Notes under the pieces: generated by a model
Databases searched by the model: none
What the model was told of the DNA's origin: nothing
What the model saw: only the letters and a program-made list of their open reading frames with translations
Made by a program: the position numbers and the translations under genes
In this document: one piece after another, positions 1 through 10,924 of the stretch
How the letters are laid out: each line of letters starts with the position of its first letter
How positions within the stretch are numbered: position 1 is the first letter of the stretch
Assembly (NCBI GenBank): GCA_963575745.1
Contig: CAUYUJ010015759.1
Coordinates: 46,497 to 110,496 of the forward strand
Direction of reading: 5' to 3'
Source: Prorocentrum cordatum
Lineage: Eukaryota > Sar > Dinophyceae > Prorocentrales > Prorocentraceae
DNA: 64,000 nt

Positions 1-68
1 CGAGGAGGAGGGAACGAGACGACGGGCCCTCGCATCGGCAGCGGCCGTGAGACGAAGAGAGGCAACGA

Positions 69-362
69 TCAGGAAGAGGAGACGGCTGGTGTGGCGGCGT
101 GGGCCTCTCTCTCCTTCTCCGCGGCAGCTTTCTTATCCTTCTTCTCGGCCTTGGCCTTTTCCTTTTCCTTCGCCTCGGTTGCTCTTGCCCTTGCCTTCTG
201 TTTGTCCTTATCCTTGTCCTTCTCTTTGTCCTTGTCCTTCTCCGTTGCCTTGTCCTGTTCCTTTTCCTTCTCCTTCCCACTGTTCTTGCTATGTTTGTCC
301 TTGACCTTCTCCGTGCCGTTATCCTTTTCTTTCTCCTCGGCCTTCACCTTCTTCTCTCCCTC
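69..362 (-). CDS. Last exon of a lysine/glutamate-rich protein
   Basis: This frame encodes 97 residues that are nearly all K, E, D and A, followed by a TGA stop at 71-69. It opens with EGEKKVKAEEKEK and ends AATPAVSSS. A pyrimidine-rich stretch ending in CAG (365-363) sits just before the first codon, so 362 looks like a splice acceptor followed by G, in phase 0. It would form a highly charged, probably helical or disordered tail. Three similar charged, CAG-preceded exons lie upstream on the same strand (about 1.9, 3.2 and 5.3 kb) and fit one gene. I do not recognise the family. The composition resembles a simple repeat, so part of the signal could be low-complexity DNA, but the clean acceptor and stop argue for a real terminal exon. 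Confidence 0.5.
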   Translation of the reverse strand, partial: EGEKKVKAEEKEKDNGTEKVKDKHSKNSGKEKEKEQDKATEKDKDKEKDKDKDKQKARARATEAKEKEKAKAEKKDKKAAAEKEREAHAATPAVSSS

Positions 363-1816
363 CTGCACAGGGCACTGGCAGGCTAAGAGTCCAGGATAAA
401 AGCAGGGAGTCCATAATCAGAGCTCAAAGAGTCTAGTAATTCGTGTGGAACGCCTTAAACCATCACCGCTGCTGTGATTGAAGTCAGGTTTGCAGAGATT
501 GCGGCGCGTTTCCATTAAGAGAACGAGCGCGTGCGTGCAGTGTAAAGAAGCTTTGTTGCATAGGGTCTTGCCACTGAGCTAGGATTGAAGGTGGCGATCC
601 AGTGCAAAGTGGACACGCACAAGCTTCGACATGGGCAAGACTTTCAGCATGAATCGATGCCAACGTCTGAGAAATGACTGGGGAATCGGCAAACTGTCCT
701 GCCGCCAGGGTGAAACGACGACGCCAGCACGGAAGGGGGGGGGGGGGCGGAGTGAAGGAGGAAGAAACATAATAATGACCTGGAATAGCTCGCCGATCAA
801 CCTGGAATAGGCGAACCCAAACGCGTAGGTAAGGACAGGGGACACTGACACACGTGAATACGCATATAGCCCTTGTAGCGCAAATGACAAACCACATAAA
901 TCCAACAAGAGCGGCAATAGGATACGGAAAGAGTGGAGCCAGGAGGAGGAGGCAGGGGAAGATAAGTGGGAGAGCTGCAAACTCCCGCCGAACACTTTGA
1001 GACAGGAGAGCACTTGACGACCTCGAATCGTCCAGCCGGTGCTCGTCAAGAAAGTGGCACCACGATTCGGTTTGGGCAAGACGAAGAGGAGCAAGAAGAG
1101 GAGGGGGGGATGGCAAACCAAGGTCCCGGAATGTGGCTCATGAGTGCTGCCCCAAGCTGTCTCAGCAGCTTGGCCGACATTCGGGCCGCAGGTTCGCTGC
1201 CCACTGGCACAACAGGGGAGAGGAGAGGAGACAATGGGCAATTGATAATGGAGCATGCTCTCTCGCTACCCGCGAAGGGGGACGGACCCCCCCCGGGCGC
1301 CAGAGGGCACAATGGCCGCGCCACACGCGCCCCCTGGGATCCCTCCTCCCCCCAAGCGCAGGGAAGGCCGGGGAGGAGGAGACGGGCAGGAGGAAGAGCT
1401 AAAGAGAAGGAAGACAGGGCGAGGGCGGGCGCGGTGCCTCCTGAAGCACCGTAATCAGAAAAGCACTTGATTTGGGCAGATGTTTGCCCCTGGGGGGGGG
1501 GTCAGGGCCTAAAATGGAAGCATATTTCGGGCTCTACCCCACAAGGGGCCCTAAACAATCGTCTCGTGGCCCTCAATTTTGTTGTCCGGCATTCGCAGAG
1601 AAACAGACAGTACAGTATCCTGGGTTTGAGAGCTGATGATCGCAATTTCAATTGTCGAACGACGATGATAGCATCGCTGACCACCTTTCCACAGAGAGCA
1701 GCGGCCAGTGCATTCTCAATAACGGCAGCGGGACGCAATGTACAAGCAAGGGCGCTAGGCAGCTGTTGAGGAGGATCCTTGTTCGCCTTTTTACCGCCTT
1801 TGGCATCACCATTTAC
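363..1816 (-). other. Probable intron of the lysine-rich gene
   Basis: This lies between the CCC|GTAAAT donor at 1816 and the CAG acceptor at 363. It contains short G-runs (for example 736-749 and 1492-1500) and no frame I can defend. Open frames on both strands here (for instance 579-1256) show no recognisable motifs. Confidence 0.4.
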
Positions 1817-1927
1817 GGGCTTACCTTTCTTTCCCTTCGCGGCGTCCTTCTCCTTGCTACCAGACTTACTCTTTGTTTTATCCACCTGACTCGATTTGTC
1901 CTTCGCTTTGACACTCTCCTTCGGCGC
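1817..1927 (-). CDS. Internal exon of the lysine-rich protein
   Basis: This encodes 37 residues, starting APKESVKAKDKSSQVDKTK and ending AAKGKKGKP. It is preceded by CAG (1930-1928) followed by G. The donor CCC|GTAAAT at 1816 leaves phase 0, which fits the phase-0 start of the exon at 362. A second GTAAGC donor eight bases earlier (AAAG|GTAAGC) is stronger in sequence but would leave phase 1. The exon is basic, unlike the more acidic last exon. No domain is recognised. Exon length, phase and bias match the exons at 3.2 kb and 0.36 kb. Confidence 0.45.
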
Positions 1928-2474
1928 CTGCTGAGCCTTGTCCGCCTTCCGACGGAGACCCAACACCAACAACTACCATCCCTCTCTTACGCGCCCGCGC
2001 ATGTGCATGAAAACATGTATGCAACTGCGACACGTGCATGCGCCTCCGTGCACGCACCGCTCCCCGTCACCATCGACATCCTGAATATTCGCCCACACCC
2101 TTCTTCTCCGCTCTCAACATGCTTCTCGTCCTTCTCCGCCAACCCTCCCAATGCAGAGGCTCCTTGGACGGCCGAGGAGGGCCCCGAGAAGCACGCGGAA
2201 GCCGTCGACACTCTCTCGAGTCCCTCCAAGTAAGCCTGGAACGTCCAAGAGAGATGCCATACGATTTTCGTTTTGTGGCGTGGCGTTCTCTTTCTCTCTT
2301 TCTCACTATTTCTCTCTCTGTCTTTATGACTGTGCATCTCGATGATATGTTTACATATATGTGTATATATATATATATGTGTGTGTATCCCTCTCTCCCT
2401 CTCTTTTGCATGTTCGGCCTATCTCTCTCTCTCTCTCTATCGATCACTCTCTCTGTCTCTCTCGTTCTCGCCCT

Positions 2475-2513
<39 letters not shown>

Positions 2514-3155
2514 CCCCCTGTTTCCCGACACAACGTCATACCCTCGCTCTTTATGCCTCCTACTTCCTGTAATTATCTCGCAGCTCCCATCTCCGTGAAT
2601 TTCTCCCACGATGGCTACTTATCGTTGTGCCTCCGTCTTCCCCACCCACCCCACATACCATGCACGCCACTTAGTCGACACATAGAATCTCTCCCTCTCT
2701 CTCTTGCTCTCTTCCCTGTCTGTCGCCGTGCCCGCTGTAGTTCTGGCCTTGCCTGTGGCCTCAGGATCTGTCTGCCCCCGCGCGCGCCTTCGCCTTCTCG
2801 GCGTCGGCGTGGCTGCCGTCGCGTTTCCTCGCAGATGGGCAGTCGAGGGTTGGCGCAGCACTGCACACTTGAATACAACGTTGTGCATCAGGTGCGATGC
2901 GAACCATCCAAATCCACCCGACAGTATACCCGAGATCGCCTGTTACCCATAGTTACCCATACTACATCGCCAATATCATATAGACCGAGCTGACACGACA
3001 AAACTAGACACAAAACATATGCGATAACCGACCAACACAAGTGGAACACATATCACAGCAACCGTCAGAGCAGCATGGTCGCCGAGAGAGGTGCAACACG
3101 GTGGGGCTATGCTCCTTTTCTTGCCTTTCTCTACATGTTCTTCCTGTTCACTTGC
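1928..3155 (-). other. Probable intron with CT and CA/TA microsatellites
   Basis: The main content is a (CT)n tract at about 2421-2512 with purer runs near 2481-2511, plus a (TA/TG)n stretch at 2350-2387. A short lysine/alanine-rich frame on the minus strand near 2800 could be a further small exon, but no convincing donor goes with it. Confidence 0.35.
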
Positions 3156-3248
3156 CTCATCTCCTTCATCTGAGTCGCGGGCTGTCTTCTCCTTTTCAGC
3201 AGCCTTCTTCTCTTTTTTTCTCGCGTGGGTATTCTCCTTCGCACTATC
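3156..3248 (-). CDS. Internal exon of the lysine-rich protein, possible GC donor
   Basis: This encodes 31 residues, beginning DSAKENTHARKKEKKAAEKE and ending RDSDEGDE. Acceptor CAG is at 3251-3249, followed by G, in phase 0. The best phase-0 donor is GAG|GCAAGT at 3155, which is the classic GC-donor consensus. A GTAGAG site at 3134, also phase 0, would add seven residues (ASEQEEH). Either choice splices in frame onto the exon at 1927. The product is charged with a K/E-rich core and an acidic end. I know no family for it. Confidence 0.45.
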
Positions 3249-3719
3249 CTGCTCAAGCGCGCCAGCTACAAATCTCAAATGCCTTGTGCACACTCAGTCG
3301 CTGCAGCACTGGCGAAGCGCACTTCTTCCCCGAACCAGCATTCACGATCGGCCACCTCGCCCCGACCCTGCTGTTATGCCCTGAGCTGTCTGCGCCACGC
3401 CCACATTGAGTTTCTGGCACCCGACCCTGCCAAAGGACCTGACCACCTACCAGAACACCCCAAGTCAACCCGAAGACCCGACTTCGACCCGAATTTCGGG
3501 GTGGGGGGGGAAAGGGGTCCATGTATTTTTTCATTGTTCCCCGACCCCCCCCCTCTGGAAATGGAGGGCGAATTCAGGCCTTCGGGTTGGGTTGGGGTGG
3601 CTTGGTGTGTGGTGAGGACCTTCGTCAGCTCATGTCATCGCTGCGCGCTGCGCACAATCGCGCTCATCCTCGCGCTCTCGCGCCGTCAACCTGAGCAAGC
3701 CCAGCCCTCCATCCGCGGA

Positions 3720-3910
3720 CCAAAGCCTGCGGTGCGCCTCCGCCGCCGCCGCCGTCTGCGGCTGCCGCTGCCCCGCCGCCGCCGCAGTGGACGTGGTCGT
3801 CGCCGCCGCCGTCGGGGTCGGCGTCGGCGTCGGCGTCGCGTCGCCGTCGCCGTCGCCGTCGCCGTCGCGTCGCCGTCGCCGTCGCGTCGCCATCGCCGGC
3901 GGCGGCAGCG

Positions 3911-3943
<33 letters not shown>

Positions 3944-3985
3944 GCGTCGTCTGCGTCGGCGTCGGCATCGGTGTCGACCTGGAGC
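3720..3985. repeat. GTCGGC / GTCGCC hexanucleotide array
   Basis: Imperfect GTCGGC repeats switch to GTCGCC near 3838 and back near 3905, preceded by CCGCCG runs. All six frames stay open, giving poly-R, V/G and D/A products. Those products reflect the repeat, not genes. Confidence 0.85.
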
Positions 3986-4364
3986 ACCCGTGGGGACCTG
4001 TGGAGGACCTGGAACGGTTTCTCTTCGTCTCCAGGCAGCCAGGGGCGGTCGACTCCGCTGGCCCCCCTGGCAGAGAGATGCAAGGCACGGGGCGGTCAGC
4101 CACGGCCTGACTGGCCTGTCGTCACTGCCACAAGTCCAGCTCCCGCCTCGCCCTCCCTCCGACCCTTCCGCCATTACTCCTCGTGACCGTCCCGATCCCT
4201 CTCTCACGAGATCTATGCACCCATACCCTCGCAGCAGTTGCCTGGGGCATGACGACGCGGGTCCGAAACGCAGGAACAAGGGAGAAAATACTCGGGCCGA
4301 TCGCCATCACAGAGTAATACGCAACATGATTTCGATCCAGAACGCATCTCTCCCCAGGCGACTT

Positions 4365-4450
4365 AATCCCACCAGCCCTCTGGGCGTACTTAGGTGGCTT
4401 GTAGGTCGTTTCGTAGTATTTTTCTTATTTCAACACTGTCGTCCCCTTCG
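4365..4450 (+). repeat. Dispersed repeat with CCACCAGCCCTCTGGGCG core
   Basis: A 23-bp block beginning AATCCCACCAGCCC and ending TGGGCGT is shared exactly with 8939-8961. Both copies are followed about 50 bp later by a CCCCTTCGGGG palindrome. This looks like a short interspersed or MITE-like family. Confidence 0.55.
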
Positions 4451-5254
4451 GGGGTGCTTTATGACTACCCCTGTTCAACAAACACCCACCCCCATTCGAC
4501 GGGCCGCCGTCCAGGAGCAACGCGCCCCCACCGATCATCTCTGCGGAAAACCATACAAACTGCACGCAGAGACAAAATACAAACTGACCAGTACAAGTTA
4601 ACCCATGGACGGCTGCAGATGGCCGCAGAGATTGGCATGGATGCTCCCAAGAGGCCAAAATTCTTTGATGACCTACGGTGTGTCGATGAGTGGTGTCAAT
4701 CGCGCAGCTTGCGGCGCCCAGGAAGAGGATGGGGGTAATGACCCGAAGATCAACAGGAGTACGCTCCGCTGGACCCCCTGGCGCTGGCGCAAGTGTCGGC
4801 ACTTGCGCAGCGTGCGCCGCCCATGGAGGGAGGTGCTGGCACTGATCTGAGCAGGGCCGCCCTCCGCTGGACCTCCCGCGCGCTCCCTGCGGGGCCGACA
4901 GCTGCGCGGCTGGCGGCAGTGTCCTAGCGCCCAGGGGGGTGAAGCGAGAGGTAGAGGACAGGCAGGAGACCAGCAGGAGGAGAAGGAGGCAGGAGGACGG
5001 AGGCGGCAGGAAGGGTGAGGGGATGAGGCGGGAGGAGAGGAGAAGAGCAGCAAAGACAACATGCTCTCCAACACGGATACATGACCCGACGAGGGCCGCG
5101 GACAGCACCACCGTTGGGGGAACCCTGCAGCGGAACGCACATAAACGAAGCTGGCGGGCCAAGAAACTACGTGATCAGGTGATGCATGAGGGTGGCACCC
5201 ATTCTGAAATGTGGCATCGGGTGGGAAGGGACAGGAGAAGAGCGCCCGATTCGC

Positions 5255-5314
5255 CGCGAGGCCTTCTTGGGAGACTGCTTCGCTTGTTTCTCGGCCTTGC
5301 CTTTCTTCGCTTTC
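5255..5314 (-). CDS. Possible lysine-rich exon of the same gene
   Basis: After CAG at 5317-5315 two frames look coding. One reads KAKKGKAEKQAKQSPKKAS and matches the lysine-rich style of the downstream exons, but it needs a 1-nt phase. The other starts in phase 0 as ESEERQGRETSEAVSQEGL, matching the phase of the other three exons. The downstream donor is unclear, so the end is approximate. Upstream exons of this gene were not found. Confidence 0.3.
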
Positions 5315-5439
5315 CTGGCAGCGCAGCAGCAGCAAGAAGGGCTGCACTCAGGGATAGGAGCCACAGCATGACATCTATGCCAGGGCAATTTCCTTTTCCC
5401 CCATCTCCCATCCACACCTTCCCTCCCCTCCGAATTGCC

Positions 5440-6225
5440 CGCATGCTCATAATCAGCACCACTATCAGCATCAGCATCGTCATCCTCATGTTCGTCATCA
5501 ACACACGTATATTCGTAATCGTCATCGTCATCGTCGCGCCATCATCAGTTGCATTCAGCAGCAAGATCATCATGACCATTACCAACAGCATCAGTATCAT
5601 CACCATCAACATCACAACCACTGCCATATGACATCAGCATCACATTCACCAAACAAACACCATCATCAACATCAGCATCATCATCACGGTCATCCTCCTC
5701 ATCATCATCATCATCATCATCATCATCACCGTCATCATCCTCACCAGCATAATCACCAACATCATCAGCATCATCAACATCAGCATCAGTATCACCATCA
5801 ACGTCAAAATAATCCTAAGTATCATATTGCTGTTAACCACCATCATCATCATTATCTCCACCATCACCATCATCATCACAACCATCATCATCATCAACAG
5901 CATCATCGTGAGCGTCGTCGCTATCGTCATCGCCATCGTCGCCATCCTCGGCATGCCATCATCGGCGTCATTATCATCATCACCACCGCCACCACCACCA
6001 TCACCATCGCCACTATCATCAACATCATCGTCATCGCCATCGTCACCACCAGCACCATCAACCTTATCCTCGTCGCCATCACCATGATCATCATGAACAG
6101 CATCATCATCATTAGCATCATCATCACCATCGTGATCAACAGCATCTTCACCATCATCGTCATCGTCATCGTCATCGTCAGATTCATCGACGTCATCGTC
6201 TTCATCCCACAGAATTCCCAAACTC
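5440..6225. repeat. CAT/CAC trinucleotide-rich tract, first block
   Basis: About 785 bp of imperfect (CAT)n mixed with CAC, CGT and CAG. Every frame is open (H/I/S on plus, D/M on minus), which makes the long open frames here artefacts. Confidence 0.9.
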
Positions 6226-6874
6226 GTCCCCCCCACTTGGATTGCCAATGTTTGCGCGCCGCCTGGCTGTCCGTTTGTCCGTCCGTTCGTCTGTCTGCCT
6301 GTCTTCCTGGCTCTCTGAGCTGCGGCGCTTTGAGCTCAGGGACGCGTCGGCCACCGCCGCCCTCGCCCTCGTCGGTGGCCCCGACGACGTTGGGGGAGAG
6401 GGTGCCGAAACGCGCCCGGAGTCCAGCAAGGCATGAGGGTGCAAACCCGATTTGTCTGACTGATGCTCTGGGGGGGCCCGTGCTCAGGGGAGGCTGCAGC
6501 ACCACTCAACGATGTGCTGTTTAAACCGAGCCTGCAGGGTGAGCCCGTTTCCAAATCCGTGCTTCGGTGCGGATCCTCCGCGCGCCTCGTCTCCGCCGTC
6601 GTCGTCGTTGTGGTCGTCGGCGTCGTCTGGTGCGTTGGGTACTTCTAGGGTACTTGTACCATTCGGCGTTACGGGCGTCACTGGACCCGCCGCCACCCTG
6701 GTGACGTGACGTTCGGCGCCAGCGGGAAATGTTAGCGACGTAACAGTCGACTGGGATGTCTAGCACTCTTAACTGTTCCAGACCCCGCGGGCGCACAACA
6801 TTACGTCACCAGGCCACCGCGCCGCGCCCTCCCCTGGTGACGCACGTTACGCGAAAAGACAAAGAAAATTAGCC

Positions 6875-7385
6875 GCCACCATTCTCATCATCATTATCAT
6901 CATCATTCTCATCATCCTCATTATCATCCAACTTCGCCTCCTCATCCTCATTAATCCTCATCCTCATCCTAACCCTCACCTTCCGCATCGTCGGTGTCCG
7001 AATGATCATCATCACCATCATTATCATCATCAGCAGCATCATCATCATCATCATCATCACCATCATCATATTCATATTCATATTCATCATCATCGTCATC
7101 ATTGTCATCAACATAATCATCATCACCATCATCATCAGCGTCCTCCTCTTCCTCATCGTCATCCTCAGTATCACCACCATCAACATCACAAGCATCATCA
7201 TAATCATAGCCATCATCATCAACATCAGCAACAGCATCAGCATCCACATCCGCATCCGCATCCACATCATGATCATCATCAGCAGCATCGGCATCATCAT
7301 CACAATCACCATCACCATCAACCATCACCATCATCATCATCAGCAGCAGCAGCATCATCACCATCATCACCACCACCACCCTCTC
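6875..7385. repeat. CAT-rich tract, second block
   Basis: A second imperfect (CAT/CCT)n tract. The roughly 650 bp between the two blocks (6226-6874) is mixed GC-rich DNA with a CGTC/GTCGTC run near 6590-6635 and no supported gene. Confidence 0.88.
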
Positions 7386-8790
7386 GCTCTCCCCCTGGCC
7401 GCCGCAACTGGAGGAACCGCGGCCACCCCCGAAGCCCAAACCGAGAGGGCGAGGGCGGGCAGCCCCAGGGTGGCCCTCGCCTCCCCGCCTCCCCCCCCCC
7501 CTCGCCGCCCCTGCGGGGTCGACCTGCCCTCCTGTGCCGGTGGGGGGCGCGTGGGCTCCCTGTGGCTCCTCCCCATAGCTAGTCGCTAAGGACTGGTGGG
7601 GGGCGCGTGGGCTCCCCTCCTCCCTCTCCTTCCTCCCCACCGCTGAGCCGCCTGCCCGCCCACCCGCCCCCATGCCCACCCGTCCCCTCCTGCTCCTCGC
7701 CCCCCTCTCCAGATCCTCCCCTTACGCACCCTCTATCCGCCCTTCATTGACCCCTCCTACCGCTCTCTACCTTTTCCTCGCACGCGCCCCATCCTGCAGT
7801 GCCCCACCCCCCCTGCCTCCCCCCCATCGCCTCTCCCTTCCTCGAGTCGAAGCTGGGATAACGAGGCACTCGGATGAAGATAATCGGGAATCTCAAAGAA
7901 CTGGCTGGTCTGGAGGAGGTATCGGGCGCCACGGCCAGTTCCGGAGCGCTCGAGAAAGCTCTCATGGAAATGGAGCAATTATCCTCCTTCTAGGCCTGCC
8001 TCTTTCCTTCCCATCTGCCCTCTGATCCCAGAGGAGGGCCAGTTTTAGACACCGGCGGCCCTCCCAAACAAAGGAGGAGGAGGAGGAGGAGGAGGCGGCG
8101 GAGGAGGAGCAGCAGGATGAAGGAGCATGAGGAGGGATGAGGCCCGGCCCTCCTCTGACCACCACCGCCCCGCCCCACCCCACCCCCCTTGCCATGAGCA
8201 AGCGGCTCGAGGAGGAGAATGGCCCTGGACCCCAGGGGCTCTCTGGGGCCAGCTCCTCGTCCCGGGACGCTTCTTGACGGCCCCGGGGCCTGGGAGGGGG
8301 GCCCCGACAGCCCGAAGACGGTGAAAAGACTTTCGGGGCCCGCTTCCTCCATGACTCCTTTTTCCTCCTTCATGGTCGGGCTGCATCGGCACGGAGGCGC
8401 CATCGCATCAGATCGGATGCGCCAGGATGCACAGCAACACCACGCAGGCATCGGGCCGCACGGGACAGGCGGAATGCCGGAATCCGATCGGATGGGGCCA
8501 GCCAGAATCGATATCGGACCCGATCGATCAGACCGAAGGATGGACCCTGGGTGGCTTTCGCACCACCATTATGGCTTCAGGCGGCCGTTGGGGACGATTT
8601 CGGCATCCCCAGAAAACTTTCGAGGCGCAGCTGATTGAAATCACCACAGGTCCAAAACACATCCGAAAACTACCGAAGACCTCCGAAGACAGTCGCAGCC
8701 CCAAACATCCGGAACGTCGGCAAATAAATCAACCCTCGGATCGAAATGTTCCCTGCGTAGCGACTAGCGAACTCCCGCCCGAGGAGATGG
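7386..8790. other. GC-rich unassigned DNA
   Basis: Pyrimidine-rich stretches (7480-7840), a short (GGA)n at 8073-8106 and GATCGG-rich sequence (8400-8530). The block around 8218-8310, with TTCTTGACGGCCCCGGGGCC at its core, recurs in diverged form at about 9779-9872. No gene is supported. Confidence 0.4.
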
Positions 8791-9585
8791 AAGCCTCTTG
8801 AACGGGGTCCGAGTAGATGGGGCTGGAGGATCGCACCGCATCGTCGATGCATCACCGATGCATCGGCAACGCGTCATTTTCGCCGTCGGCGATGCACCGG
8901 CGCCGTCGGCGATGCACCGGCGCCGCCGGCGCGGAGAAAATCCCACCAGCCCTCTGGGCGTCGGTGGTTTAGAGCGTTTCCTCTTCCACCCCTCCGTCTT
9001 CCCCTTCGGGGAGGGGTTTACCCCTCCCCCTACCCCCTCCCCACTGACCTGGACAGGGGGTTCCGCAGCGCGTTGGAGCGCCCAAGATCGACCCCTGGGA
9101 GGGCTAAAATTCGACACCCCTCACGAGGATCGTGGCTCCTGAGGGGGGGGCTGTGATTGGGGAACCCCCCTTCGTTGATCGATCTCCTCCAAGATGGCTC
9201 CGAGGCCCCCCAAGAGGCCCCCAGGAGGCCCCCAAGAGTCCCCCAAGAGGCCCCAAGAGACCCCCCAGAGGCACCCAAGAAGCGCCCAGGAGGCCCCAAG
9301 AAGCGCCCAGGAGGCCCCCAAAGGCCCCAAGATGGCCCCAAGAGGCCCCAAGAGGCCCCCAGGAGGCCCCAAAGAGGATCCCGAACGGCCCACAGAGGCC
9401 CCCCCGAGGCACCCAAGACGCCGAAAAGCCCCTCAGGACGACCCTCTACTCGCCTGGGCGTCGTTTCTGGACGGGCTGGTGGGGATACGCGAAGCGTCTA
9501 GAATTGGGAAGCACTTTGAGCCACACCGCCGATGCATCGTCCATTCGGCGCGATCCTCCGACCCCGCCTACGTACCTCGGACCCT
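8791..9585. mobile_element. Candidate terminal-inverted-repeat element, about 0.8 kb
   Basis: The left end (8805-8843) carries GGGGTCCGAGTAGATGGGG followed by a GGAGGATCGC block. The right end (9546-9585) carries the inverted counterpart, GCGATCCTCCGACCCC then a diverged CTCGGACCC. The same ends, better preserved, bound the 246-bp element at 59158-59403. Inside are GATGCATCGGC repeats (8845-8930), the dispersed 23-mer at 8939 and a GGCCCCAAGA array (9190-9420). No transposase is seen, so it would be non-autonomous. The internal material could be a later insertion. Confidence 0.45.
9190..9425. repeat. GGCCCCAAGA-type short-period array
   Basis: A roughly 10-12 bp imperfect period built on GAGGCCCCCAAGA. 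Related sequence occurs at 35050-35600 and 56870-57230. Minus-strand frames read as G/L/W/S-rich repeats, which is a by-product. Confidence 0.8.
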
Positions 9586-9599
9586 GCTCGGGAGACTCC

Positions 9600-9690
9600 T
9601 CCTCCTCCCCCTCCCCCTCCCCCTCCTCCCCCCCTCCCCCTCCTCCTCCTCCTCCTCCTCCTCCTCCTCCTCCTCCTCCTTGTCATCCCT
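9600..9690. repeat. (CTC)n microsatellite
   Basis: CTC repeats, nearly pure from 9640 to 9680, immediately right of the candidate inverted-repeat element. Confidence 0.9.
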
Positions 9691-10009
9691 CCTCCCTGGA
9701 CATTAGAGGCGGCTGGGGTGTCTGAGCTGGATGCGCCCTCAAAAGATCTGTCAAGATGGCGGCAGGGCATTTCCGTTCAAAAGGGCCCCCGGACCCCTCG
9801 CGGTGTCCATCTGGTGCAGTCTTTCAACCTGGAACCGTTCTTGACGGCCCCGGGGCCCGTCGGCGGCCCCCTGAGACCGCAAACGGCAACAGACCGATCG
9901 AGCTTAGAACTCCGACTTTCGCCCCCCCCTCCCTGCTGGCTGGAACCAGTGCTGGGCCACACCTCAGACCACTGGCCGTCTCCAACCCAGGAGAGCCCAG
10001 AATCGAATC

Positions 10010-10215
10010 GATGAGTCGAATCGGCGATCGAAATTTCGGATCGGCGGAAATCGGCAGCAAAGTCGGGAGGAGTCGAATCGGCGGAAATCGGCAGAACAAT
10101 CATGCCTCATTGAGAAATCGGAGTCCAAATCGGCATCCAGAGTCGAAACGAGTCGACATCGGAGCCCATCGACATCGAAGCGAATCGACATCGAAGCGAA
10201 TCGAAACGAGCCCTG
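10010..10215. repeat. ATCGAATCGGCGG-type degenerate repeats
   Basis: Short repeated words (AATCGGCGGAAATCGGCAG twice, ACATCGAAGCGAATCG twice). No gene is supported between 9690 and 10687. Confidence 0.6.
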
Positions 10216-10689
10216 CCAACCTGGAGGAGAGCGGAAGCGCATGGGGGCCTCCCGCTCGAGGACGAGCGCCGGCTCCCGCTGCTCGTGCTGCGGGGCCGGT
10301 GGGCTTGAGCAGGGACCGACCGTCCCGCCATTCCTATAGGCCTACCACGAAATGTTCTCAGCACCCGAATATGTTCTAAGAGCAAAAGTACTGTTCTCAG
10401 ACCATAATAAAACCCGATGTGTTGGAACACGACAGTCTCAGCCAGAAAGGCTCTAAGAACATGTCGTGCAAACAACGGAGCGGTTCTCAGAACATTCTTT
10501 GGTAGGCCCATAGGCGAGCTAGGACGCTTCGCCACTGTTTGGTGGGCGCGGCGGAGAGGCGCGCCGGGCGTGCAAGCCGCCCTCGGCCAGCCTCCGCGAG
10601 GGGCGGCGCCGGGGCCTCTGGCTCGGCTGGGCCCAGGCTCAGCGCAGCCGCGTTCGTCGGGCGGGTGGCAGTGGGGGGTGGCCCACGTG

Positions 10690-10798
10690 GGGGGTGAAGA
10701 GAAAGACCCAAAAGGGGCGCTTCAGGGCCCCTTTTGGGCGCCCACTGGCTCCCAAAGGGGCCCTAAAGGGTCCCTTTAGGGCCCTCTTCTTCACCCCC
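10690..10798. mobile_element. Hairpin-forming MITE-like element, 109 bp
   Basis: The outer arms GGGGGTGAAGA (10690-10700) and TCTTCACCCCC (10788-10798) are exact inverted copies. Inside is a perfect 13-bp palindrome, GGGCCCTAAAGGG (10758-10770), a single T, then its complement (10772-10784). A further CCCAAAAGGGGC / GGGCCCCTTTTGGG pair lies at 10707-10737. The whole unit could fold on itself. It has no coding capacity. Confidence 0.65.
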
Positions 10799-10924
10799 GT
10801 GTGGGTCACCCCCCATTACCACCCGCCCGAGCTCGTCTCACAGGTCGGTCCGGCTCGAGAGGTGCGGCAGAAAGGATGGAGGGTGAGGGTTGTGTTGCTC
10901 CCATCGTACTTGAATACCGCATGC

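Noticed and set aside
3225-4601. 458-codon open frame, arginine-rich
   Set aside because: It is produced by the CGCCGT hexanucleotide array, and all frames are open there.
5628-6524. Histidine-rich 298-codon frame
   Set aside because: Translation of the CAT/CAC repeat. No metal-binding protein architecture.
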